Assembly: GCF_019469205.1 (NCBI RefSeq)
Contig: NZ_CP048265.1
Coordinates: forward strand, 186,001 to 250,000
DNA from: Gilliamella sp. ESL0405
GTDB taxonomy: Bacteria; Pseudomonadota; Gammaproteobacteria; Enterobacterales; Orbaceae
Direction of reading: 5' to 3'
Length of the DNA stretch: 64,000 bases
Below, piece after piece: positions 45,590 through 52,752 of this stretch; positions within the stretch are counted from its first letter, which is position 1; each line of letters starts with the position of its first letter. The notes under the pieces are model-generated. The model was not told the origin of the DNA and did not search any database. It saw only the letters and a program-made list of their open reading frames with translations. Both the position numbers and the translations under genes were made by a program.

Positions 45590-46361
45590 CTTCCACCTCC
45601 ATTGCATTTGTGTTTTCTGACGGGGTATTGTCATTGTTATTTCGGCTACCATTATAAAAATCAATCATGGCAATGGCTAAAGCGCCTAAGGCAATAGCCA
45701 AAATCGGTAAGTTAAGATATGTCACACCTAAAAAGCCGAGAATAAAGTAGGCAACATATGTTTTTTTCATCATTATTTTCATTAACATGGCAAAACCGAT
45801 CGCAGGCATCATTCCGCCAGCAACGCTTAAGCCGTCGAGTAGCCATTTAGGGGATTTTTCAACTAATGCGGTTGCCGCATCGGCGCCGAAATAGATCGGC
45901 AAAAATGCCACAATAAAATAGAAACAAAATAGAATAATCATGCCTAAGTAGTTAACCCATTCAATTCCTTTGAAATTGAGTTTATCGACAAAGCGATCAC
46001 ATTTATGCATCATCGGCGAATAGATAGTAAATAAAATGGTGATACAACCTTGTACCGCAATGGCAAATGGTACGGCAATACCAATGGCAACTTTAGGATC
46101 GGCATCAGTTAAAATGGCAAAAGTGGTACCAATCACGCCACCGATTACCACATTGGGCGGTTGAGCGCCGGCTAAAGGTACCATTCCCATCCATACCAGT
46201 TCGAGTGATCCCCCAACATATAAGCCGGTTTGGATATCGCCTAATATCAGACCAACTAATGGACCAATCACGATTGGTCTGTGTAAGTGAGTGAGTCCGT
46301 CAAATAGGTCGACACCTGCAATACCGGCGAGTAATCCAATTAACAATGCATCGAATAACAT
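45579..46361 (-). CDS. agaW: PTS mannose-family EIIC component
   Basis: 260 residues with several membrane helices. EIIC-Man motifs: HRPIVIGPLVGLILGDIQTG, GGSLELVWMGMVPLAGAQPP and the central NYLGMIILFCFYF helix. Channel subunit for GalNAc/galactosamine in this context (AgaW or AgaC in E. coli naming). Preceded by AGGGAG. Confidence 0.9.
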   Translation of the reverse strand: MLFDALLIGLLAGIAGVDLFDGLTHLHRPIVIGPLVGLILGDIQTGLYVGGSLELVWMGMVPLAGAQPPNVVIGGVIGTTFAILTDADPKVAIGIAVPFAIAVQGCITILFTIYSPMMHKCDRFVDKLNFKGIEWVNYLGMIILFCFYFIVAFLPIYFGADAATALVEKSPKWLLDGLSVAGGMMPAIGFAMLMKIMMKKTYVAYFILGFLGVTYLNLPILAIALGALAIAMIDFYNGSRNNNDNTPSENTNAMEVEDGI

Positions 46362-46376
46362 AGTTTGCTCCCTGTC

Positions 46377-46865
46377 TTAAGTTAGATTAAGTAAATCAGT
46401 AATGTTTTCGCCTGTTTCATCAGGTACACGACGAATTTCGCAGATGACGCCTAATTGCGTCAGCGCTTTAAAAGCGGCGATATCATCGTCATCAACTGAT
46501 ACCGTTTTGTGAATTTGCTTTTTTCCCTCCGAAAAGTGCATATTGCCGACATTGACAAATTTGATAGGTACTCCACCTTGAACCAGTGTTAATACGTCTT
46601 GCGGGGTTTTACAAACAATAAATATTTTTTGCCGTTCTGCGGCTTTGCCAATAATGTCGATTGTTTTTTGTAAGGTGAAATATCGGGTTTGGATTCCTTG
46701 TGAGATAACCATATCCATTAGGCTTTGTTGAACCGGATCTTGCGCTGCGCTGTCATTGGCAACTAACAGTAGATTAGCGCCTAGCGCATTGACCCAAGTC
46801 ACACCAACTTGACCATGCACTAAACGATTATCAATACGTGTCATAAGAATATTAGGTGTGCTCAT
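46377..46865 (-). CDS. agaV: PTS mannose-family EIIB component
   Basis: 162 residues. Phospho-acceptor H17 in RIDNRLVHGQVGVTW, the invariant EIIB-Man motif. VNVGNMHFSEGKKQIHKTVSV is typical of the GalNAc (AgaV/AgaB) branch. Transfers phosphate from AgaF to the incoming sugar. Confidence 0.9.
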   Translation of the reverse strand: MSTPNILMTRIDNRLVHGQVGVTWVNALGANLLLVANDSAAQDPVQQSLMDMVISQGIQTRYFTLQKTIDIIGKAAERQKIFIVCKTPQDVLTLVQGGVPIKFVNVGNMHFSEGKKQIHKTVSVDDDDIAAFKALTQLGVICEIRRVPDETGENITDLLNLT

Positions 46866-46910
46866 ATGTTTTTATATCCTTTTGTTGATTTGTTAAACCG
46901 ATTAAATTGC

Positions 46911-48077
46911 TTATTTTTGATTAAACGGATAAATATGTACGCCTTTTACAACCCGATTTACTTCGCCTGTTGGGCAAGGATTATCTGGGGTTAATTCAAA
47001 CCTTAGTGATTTTTCAAAGGCTAACATTTGTGCAAAAAGCAGATACGGGAACATCAACCAACAATCCGCCAATGGGCAATCGATTACCTGCATCTGTTTG
47101 TCTGAACTAGGTTGACCACTGAGGGCTATCACATCCATAGCAATCTTGTCATGTACTAGCTCATTGAATAAATCGTTATCATATTGACGAATGTAAGGAT
47201 CGTTAGAGAAAAAGCAGACCACTAAACTGCTCGAATCAACCATAAATTTAGGCCCATGGCGTAACCCTAGTATTGAATCAAAGCGGCTGGCTATTTTGCC
47301 GGCGGTTAATTCTAAAATCTTTAAAGCTGATTCTTGTGCTACACCGGTAAAGCAACTACTGCCAACATAAATCACTCGCTCATGTGGTTGTTGTGCAAGT
47401 TGTTTGGTAATAGGTTGCCAGGTTAAAATTTTATCTTCACAGATGTTGGCAATGGTTGTAATTGTCTTACAAGCATCGTCATGGCCAATATCGCCAAGTA
47501 GTAATAACGTGGCTAACATCATGCTGCTGATACTTGACGTCATGGCAAAACCTAAATCATGTGATCCTTCAGGCATAACAAATTGCAATATACGTTTAGG
47601 GTCGTTTTTTTCATGCGCATAATCGGTTAGTGCGCAGGTTGGATTACAGGTTAAAAATAGGTGATAGCAATCTGATACTAATTGATCGGCTAATTTTACC
47701 GTTGCGATACTTTCCGGACTGTTACCGGAGCGGGCAAAAGATACCACTAATGTTTTTTTATTCGGTGATAAATATTGCAATGGATCAGCAACAATTTCAG
47801 TTGTGCCATAAGCACGGACATTACGCTTTGTATGCTCTCTTAACCAAGGTGCCAGCGCAACGCCACCAAAAGCAGAGGAGCCGGCACCGGTTAGAATGAT
47901 TTCCAGATCGGGATCGGCAAGTAATGGCTGTAAAAATGCGTTTAACTGCTCGTGTTGTTGGGTAATGATTTCTAATAAGTCCCGCCAAATTTGGGGTTGT
48001 TGGCAAATCTCTTTAGCGGTATTTTCTGCGCCATGTTTTGTGAGCCAATCTAATGAGTAATCTAAATATTTTTGCAT
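46911..48077 (-). CDS. agaS: Galactosamine-6-phosphate deaminase/isomerase AgaS
   Basis: 388 residues (E. coli AgaS 384), two SIS domains: the first includes EIILTGAGSSAFGGVALAPW and SFARSGNSPESIATVKLA; the second has VIYVGSSCFTGVAQESALKILELT and KIASRFDSILGLRHGPKFMV. AgaS converts galactosamine 6-phosphate to tagatose 6-phosphate and ammonia. That links this cluster to the kinase and aldolase of the gat cluster on the other side of agp. Confidence 0.92.
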   Translation of the reverse strand: MQKYLDYSLDWLTKHGAENTAKEICQQPQIWRDLLEIITQQHEQLNAFLQPLLADPDLEIILTGAGSSAFGGVALAPWLREHTKRNVRAYGTTEIVADPLQYLSPNKKTLVVSFARSGNSPESIATVKLADQLVSDCYHLFLTCNPTCALTDYAHEKNDPKRILQFVMPEGSHDLGFAMTSSISSMMLATLLLLGDIGHDDACKTITTIANICEDKILTWQPITKQLAQQPHERVIYVGSSCFTGVAQESALKILELTAGKIASRFDSILGLRHGPKFMVDSSSLVVCFFSNDPYIRQYDNDLFNELVHDKIAMDVIALSGQPSSDKQMQVIDCPLADCWLMFPYLLFAQMLAFEKSLRFELTPDNPCPTGEVNRVVKGVHIYPFNQK

Positions 48078-48126
48078 GTTCTTTATCCTATTTATTAAGT
48101 GTTTATCTGGTTAAAAAAGAGCCTGT

Positions 48127-48909
48127 TTATATATCTGCAATAACAACATTAATGCCTAAAGTATGTAATTGCGTTAAGTATTCTTTGGGGATTTTTGAGT
48201 CAGTGACCAGTGTTTCAATTGGGTTAATCTTTTCAATCATACAAAAGCTTTTACGACCAAATTTGCTTGAGTCGGTGACAGCGATAATTTGCCCCGAAAC
48301 CTGACACATGACACGGTTAACCGATGCTTCACCAAAATTAGGTGTGGTAATGCCGGCGCTTAAATCAAATCCGTCAACACCTAAAAAGAGTTTATTGAAG
48401 TGGTACATTTTTAATTGCTGTTCAACGGTAGGTCCTGAAATGGAGTAAGCATTTTTGCGAATATTGCCGCCGGCAATAATTACTTCAATATCGGTATTAG
48501 TTGATAAGTCGTAGGCAATATTAATGGCATTAGTAAAGACAATAAGATTTTGTTTTTGGCGTAAATAGGGCACCATCGCCGCTGTCGTTGAGCCTGAGTC
48601 GAGGATAATTCGATCGCCGTCGTGCACCATTGCTGCCGCTTTTTGAGCGATTTTGTTTTTAATAGTTGAATTAATGCGGCTTTTATCCAATAAAGGGCGA
48701 TCGAAAGCAAAAGTTTTGTTTAGCATTGCGCCACCGTAGGAGCGTAATACACAACCTTTTTGCTCTAAGTAACGCAGGTCATTGCGAATGGTGACAGTTG
48801 AAACGTTAAATAATTTACTGAGTTTGTTAACTGTTACTGTGTTTTTTTTACCGAGGAGGTGAATAATTTTTTCTCGTCGTTGTAATGCGTTAATTATTTC
48901 ATTATTCAT
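48127..48909 (-). CDS. agaR: DeoR-family repressor, probable AgaR
   Basis: 260 residues. DeoR helix-turn-helix (RREKIIHLLGKKNTVTVNKL, VSTVTIRNDLRYLEQKG) and a sugar-phosphate-binding domain with DRIILDSGSTTAAMVPYLRQ and LFLGVDGFDLSAGITTPNFG, as in AgaR. First gene of the reverse aga cluster. Motifs rich in TTTCGT upstream (48951-48975 and 49019-49042) are likely operator sites. Confidence 0.88.
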   Translation of the reverse strand: MNNEIINALQRREKIIHLLGKKNTVTVNKLSKLFNVSTVTIRNDLRYLEQKGCVLRSYGGAMLNKTFAFDRPLLDKSRINSTIKNKIAQKAAAMVHDGDRIILDSGSTTAAMVPYLRQKQNLIVFTNAINIAYDLSTNTDIEVIIAGGNIRKNAYSISGPTVEQQLKMYHFNKLFLGVDGFDLSAGITTPNFGEASVNRVMCQVSGQIIAVTDSSKFGRKSFCMIEKINPIETLVTDSKIPKEYLTQLHTLGINVVIADI

Positions 48910-48950
48910 ATAATTCTTAATTTGTTTTCATTGTGTTATTCGATTTAAAC

Positions 48951-49042
48951 ATACGAAAAGGATCGAAAAACGATAAATAAGTCACAAAACTCATTTTGTT
49001 AAAAAAGAACAGAAAATGCTTTCGTTTGAAATGAATTGAAAG
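48951..49042 (-). promoter_or_regulatory. Putative AgaR operator sites upstream of agaR
   Basis: On the minus strand 48951-48975 reads as repeats of TTTTCG/CGTTTT separated by one or two turns. On the plus strand 49019-49042 begins CTTTCGTTTGAAATGAATTG, similar to the CTTTCGTTTC-like AgaR boxes described in E. coli. Both lie just upstream of agaR; autorepression and control of the cluster are inferred. Confidence 0.45.
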
Positions 49043-49171
49043 GGGGGAAGGTGCCCTTTAGCGGCAAGGAAAGGTAATATTGCTTCGATAATTCAATCAA
49101 TTAAGGCAAAATTAGTGACGATAAGAAAAATATTTTAGAATGATAAAAATAAGGCTAATTTCATTTTGAAG

Positions 49172-49187
49172 TGTGATGAACATCACA
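49172..49187. promoter_or_regulatory. Consensus CRP-cAMP site upstream of the aga cluster
   Basis: TGTGATGAACATCACA: both five-base arms match the CRP consensus perfectly (TGTGA-N6-TCACA). It lies about 265 bp before agaR, so its use by a promoter there is plausible, but its distance is unusual and a second transcript cannot be excluded. Confidence 0.6.
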
Positions 49188-49293
49188 AAATGAGCAATTA
49201 ATACCCAATAAACTTAAAGGCTTTGAGCTGTTTACCCAAATATTGAAGCTATTTTTAGTGTAAAAACCAAAAAGAAAACAGCGAAAAAAAAGA

Positions 49294-49327
49294 AAGTTAT
49301 TGAAACCCTAGGGTGTTTCAATAACTT
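49294..49327 (-). terminator. Terminator of the marR-hlyD-permease cluster
   Basis: Perfect 13-bp stem AAGTTATTGAAAC (49294-49306) / GTTTCAATAACTT (49315-49327). On the minus strand it is followed by a run of mostly T (TTTC then nine T). It lies 13 bp after the permease stop codon. The loop holds the palindrome CCTAGG. Confidence 0.92.
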
Positions 49328-49340
49328 ATGTTTGAATAGA

Positions 49341-50510
49341 TTAATTTAATTGCGCTTGCTCTGCTGGTTTTTTTACCCGTTCAACCACTAACATCACGAC
49401 AAAAGCAATCACAGTTAAATAGATAATGTACATACCATAAGTTGCTAGCATATCAACCAATGATCGCCCTCGCATGGCAAAATCGCGGAAGAATCGAAAT
49501 AACCAGACTAAAGGAAATGCATGGCTGACATAGTAAGTCCAAATTGGCATTATGCCGACCGCCATGGTTGAACCGCCCATAATAAATCCTGGTGGTACTA
49601 GGAAAATCATCCGGCTGGCACCTTCGCCCGGGTTATTGGTTGTCCAAGATAGGAGTAAGCCTAGCCAACCGAAAGCCAGTCCGGTCATAAAGATACTCGG
49701 AACAAATGCAAAATAGTTGCCGTCAAAACGCAATTGCCCAAAAATCACCAGCACTGCGGTAATTAAGGTTAATCCTGTTGTATAAAAAAGTGCGTAGGGG
49801 ATCGTTCTAGCTAAAAGTGATACAAACCCTCGTTCTAATGCCATTTCCCACATGCCGGTAACTTTTAGTCGACCAACAATCATCAGTGAAGTTAATCCAT
49901 AAGTCAGTGATGAGAAAAAGTACACAAAGTAGATGATAGTTGATATTGTTGATGAACTGGCTGGGTTAAACATATACCGTGTTTTAAGTTGCATTGGCGA
50001 TAAGGTCGCTTCAGTAGCTTCACGTCCTAATCCTAATGCAGCAACTTTACCGACACTCAGTTCGGCACCTAATTCTGGGATATATTCATTAAGGCTTTGT
50101 AATACTTTAGCGTTTTGCGCGTCATTAGTATCATCGGCAAAATAACCTAAACGAACAGTTTGATCACCTCGTTTAAGGCTTTTTTCTAAACCTTTAGGAA
50201 TGTATAACACGCCTAAATTACGATCATGCGAAACTAAGGTAATTGGGTTTACCGGTGAGCGAATAACTTCGGAAACTTCAATGTAAGGCGAAGTATTCAC
50301 TTTACTAATTAGTTCGGTTGAATAGTTCGAACCGTCAAGATCAATAACGGCAATTTTGCCTTCAAATACAGCGCCGTGACTCAGTACTATTGAGAAAACC
50401 AGCGCAACAATTGCCGCTAAGCCAATGGCAACTTTATAGTAAGGTATAAAATGGCCTGACAACATTGCGTCAAGCTCTTCAAGAATAGATTTAATGATGT
50501 TTTGCATCAT
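49341..50510 (-). CDS. ABC-2 type permease (YhhJ-like)
   Basis: 389 residues: an N-terminal membrane helix (about 25-45), a periplasmic domain of about 150 residues (GKIAVIDLDGSNYSTELISK onward), then five or six helices in the C-terminal half, the ABC-2 layout. Its start overlaps the hlyD-type gene by four bases. No ATP-binding protein is encoded with it, so it must borrow one or work differently. Substrate unknown, probably a drug, toxic compound or lipid. Confidence 0.82.
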   Translation of the reverse strand: MMQNIIKSILEELDAMLSGHFIPYYKVAIGLAAIVALVFSIVLSHGAVFEGKIAVIDLDGSNYSTELISKVNTSPYIEVSEVIRSPVNPITLVSHDRNLGVLYIPKGLEKSLKRGDQTVRLGYFADDTNDAQNAKVLQSLNEYIPELGAELSVGKVAALGLGREATEATLSPMQLKTRYMFNPASSSTISTIIYFVYFFSSLTYGLTSLMIVGRLKVTGMWEMALERGFVSLLARTIPYALFYTTGLTLITAVLVIFGQLRFDGNYFAFVPSIFMTGLAFGWLGLLLSWTTNNPGEGASRMIFLVPPGFIMGGSTMAVGIMPIWTYYVSHAFPLVWLFRFFRDFAMRGRSLVDMLATYGMYIIYLTVIAFVVMLVVERVKKPAEQAQLN

Positions 50511-51637
50511 TGATCGACCTCAAGTGTCATTCCGGTTAATAGATGTGGAATAGATTCCATATAAATTCTGACTTGGTAAGAAGTTAAATCCGCTTGCCCT
50601 CGTTCCCGTGTCATACGGAGGTCAGCGAAAGACGGTGCGGCAGTTGCAAAACGAACTTTACCTTTTACTTCTTTATCAAGTGCAATAACATTGGCTTTTA
50701 CCATGGTGCCGGGCTGATAATCGTTGACCATTTTTTCGTTAACATAAATGTCGATATATTTTCGATCGGTTTCTAACAATACCGCTGGCGCACCATTTGG
50801 TACCATTTCGCCATCTTCAAACATCAGTTTTAAAACTTTACCGTCTTCCGGAGCAGTTAAAGTAAGACGTTTATAATTGATTTGTAGCTGTTCTAATTCT
50901 GTTTCAGCTTGAGCCAGTTGTGCTTTGAGTTGAGCTAACTGATTTTGGCGATTTTGCAGTTTTTGTCTGGCAATGGTGATTGATTGTAAAGTCATACCGG
51001 TTGCATCTTGTGTTTGTTCAAACTGGCTGACTTGCTCCGGTGTTGCACCAATCATCAGTGTTGATAGCTGGCTTTTAATTTGCAACACTTGCATTTTTGA
51101 TGCGGTATAAGCATTGCTGACATTATCGAGTTGCGATTGCGATGTGTTACCGCCCTTACGCATTTGCATGTAACGGTTATACTCAATGCGATTTAAATTT
51201 TCTGTCGATTTTGCCGCTTCTAAATTGGCTTTAACCTCTTCAATTTTACGCCATGTTGATAACTCATTTAGGTTAGTTTCATTTTCGGTGATTTCAATGG
51301 CGGCTTGCTCTTGGGCAACCATTGCCTTTTGGCTGTCAACTTGTGCTTGAAGACGGTTAATAGCTAATTTTGTATCGACATCTTCGAGTTGCATTAAAAG
51401 ATCACCCTTTTTCACTATTTGTGACTCTTGCACGTAACGTTTAATGAGTTTTCCGCCCACATTTTGAAAGGCAATGTTAATCTCATCAGCAGTTAATACG
51501 CCAGATTTGATGCTTTTGGCAACAGTTACAGCGTCGTTTCGTGAGCCTAAAAAGATTAAGAATGATGCAAAAGTTAATATTAATAAAAATATAACTGGGA
51601 TTTTGATATTTTTTTTCATATATAGCTTATTTTCCAT
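50507..51637 (-). CDS. HlyD-family membrane fusion protein
   Basis: 376 residues, or 370 if translation starts at the internal ATG 51619 (MKKNIKIPV). Anchor helix at about residues 10-30, lipoyl-like half around DEINIAFQNVGGKLIKRYVQ, a long coiled-coil hairpin (about 80-260) and the second lipoyl/beta-barrel half (LTAPEDGKVLKLMFEDGEMV). It would link the inner-membrane permease to an outer-membrane channel. The start region abuts a copy of the MarR operator motif. Confidence 0.88.
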   Translation of the reverse strand: MENKLYMKKNIKIPVIFLLILTFASFLIFLGSRNDAVTVAKSIKSGVLTADEINIAFQNVGGKLIKRYVQESQIVKKGDLLMQLEDVDTKLAINRLQAQVDSQKAMVAQEQAAIEITENETNLNELSTWRKIEEVKANLEAAKSTENLNRIEYNRYMQMRKGGNTSQSQLDNVSNAYTASKMQVLQIKSQLSTLMIGATPEQVSQFEQTQDATGMTLQSITIARQKLQNRQNQLAQLKAQLAQAETELEQLQINYKRLTLTAPEDGKVLKLMFEDGEMVPNGAPAVLLETDRKYIDIYVNEKMVNDYQPGTMVKANVIALDKEVKGKVRFATAAPSFADLRMTRERGQADLTSYQVRIYMESIPHLLTGMTLEVDQ

Positions 51638-51653
51638 TTATTTAGTCAGCTAA
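51636..51653 (-). promoter_or_regulatory. Second copy of MarR-type operator motif, before hlyD-type gene
   Basis: ATTTATTTAGTCAGCTAA, identical at 17 of 18 positions to the copy at 52207-52224. The centre TTAG-N4-CTAA is a palindrome. It lies in the 58-bp gap between marR and the hlyD-type gene and touches the first possible start codon of the latter. Confidence 0.6.
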
Positions 51654-51695
51654 GTATTTAAGTAAAGTAAGATGACTTTATGCTAATAAAGTCAG

Positions 51696-52193
51696 TTATT
51701 TTCGTAATAATTTACGTAACATCAATATTAAAGATTCTTGTTCTTGTGGATTTAAAACCTGAGCAAAAGCACGAATCGATTTTAGGTGATTGGGTAATGC
51801 ATTTTGAATTAATGTTATGCCTGCTTGTGTTAATGTAATTAAACGTGACCGACCATCTTCATCATTTTTTGTCATGGATATAAGTGGGTTGGTTGCTGCT
51901 AGCATTCGTTTAACCATTACCGATACAGTTGCTGGTGTCACTCCTATACGTAATGCAAGATCGCTTGCACAAGTTTCACCTTCGGAAAACAGTGACATTA
52001 ATAAGGCAAACTTGCCTTCAGAAACATCATAATCTTTAGCAAGTTGTGCATAAATATTAGATCGTATTAAATCAGCTGTGGTAATCAAGCTCAAAACGAG
52101 ATCGACGCCTGAAACATCGACAATTTCATCATTAAATCTTTGAGCTCGTGCTAAGGTTTCACGAGACGGAAGTACTCTAGACTTGTAATTCAA
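51696..52193 (-). CDS. MarR-family transcriptional regulator
   Basis: 165 residues. Winged helix-turn-helix: YDVSEGKFALLMSLFSEGET, CASDLALRIGVTPATVSVMV and the wing DEDGRSRLITLT with family D and R. It most probably represses itself and the downstream hlyD-permease genes; the operator motif occurs twice, over its own promoter and again before the hlyD-type gene. The ligand is unknown. Confidence 0.9.
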   Translation of the reverse strand: MNYKSRVLPSRETLARAQRFNDEIVDVSGVDLVLSLITTADLIRSNIYAQLAKDYDVSEGKFALLMSLFSEGETCASDLALRIGVTPATVSVMVKRMLAATNPLISMTKNDEDGRSRLITLTQAGITLIQNALPNHLKSIRAFAQVLNPQEQESLILMLRKLLRK

Positions 52194-52206
52194 TTATCAC
52201 TACTCA

Positions 52207-52251
52207 ATTTATTTAGTCGGCTAATTATACTATTTTAATCTCAATTGGCAA
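52207..52251 (-). promoter_or_regulatory. marR promoter overlapped by operator
   Basis: On the minus strand: -35 TTGCCA (52251-52246), 16-bp spacer, -10 TATAAT (52229-52224). The operator motif (ATTTATTTAGTCGGCTAA on the plus strand, 52207-52224) covers the end of the -10 box and the start site, an arrangement suited to repression. Confidence 0.65.
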
Positions 52252-52641
52252 CAAAATTTGTTGTTTTTTAACTTAAAACGGTGTTAATCAATCTCCTGAT
52301 AATTTATTAACGATTGTATTGATAATTAAGGTTTTTATGACATCACTTGTAACGTGATTAAGTGCTTACTTTGCTATTTTGGTCATCTTTTCTGTTAACT
52401 ATATTTAATTAATAGCCGGGAACTTTCTTCACCGTTAAACCAGCAATTTTTTAATCTGATCATGCTTAAATCATAGACTGTTATCTTTCATGACAAGTAG
52501 TACTTAGTAAGTATATTAATGCTGATTTTTTGATTGGTGATTATTGATAACAAAATCGAGTGCAATATCAACCTAACCAAATTCGATAAAGTCATGAAGC
52601 AGTTATCTGTAATTCTTTGTTTTAAATATTGTTCTGTGGAT
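52252..52641. other. Intergenic region upstream of the nirB control sites
   Basis: About 390 bp of A+T-rich DNA between divergent marR and nirB. No gene, RNA or clear repeat found. Several TTGAT and ATCAA half sites occur, but none forms a proper FNR palindrome. Confidence 0.5.
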
Positions 52642-52699
52642 TACTACTAAAGTGGTAATCCTTGAGGGTAATTATATTCTTGTCAAAGTCACATACAAT
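52642..52699 (+). promoter_or_regulatory. nirB promoter region with a perfect NarL/NarP 7-2-7 site
   Basis: TACTACT (52642-52648), AA, AGTGGTA (52651-52657) fits the NarL/NarP inverted heptamer consensus (TACYNMT-N2-AKNRGTA) at every defined position. A possible -10 TACAAT is at 52694-52699, which puts the site near -56. This predicts nitrate/nitrite control by the NarX-NarL pair encoded downstream. Confidence 0.65.
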
Positions 52700-52752
52700 A
52701 GCTATCAGTAATAAATTAAATAATTGAATTAAAATAAAATTGGAGCATTTGT

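Noticed and set aside
52662-52675. FNR box before nirB (TTGAGGGTAATTAT)
   Set aside because: The left half fits four of five bases but the right half only three of five of TTGAT-N4-ATCAA, too weak to call.
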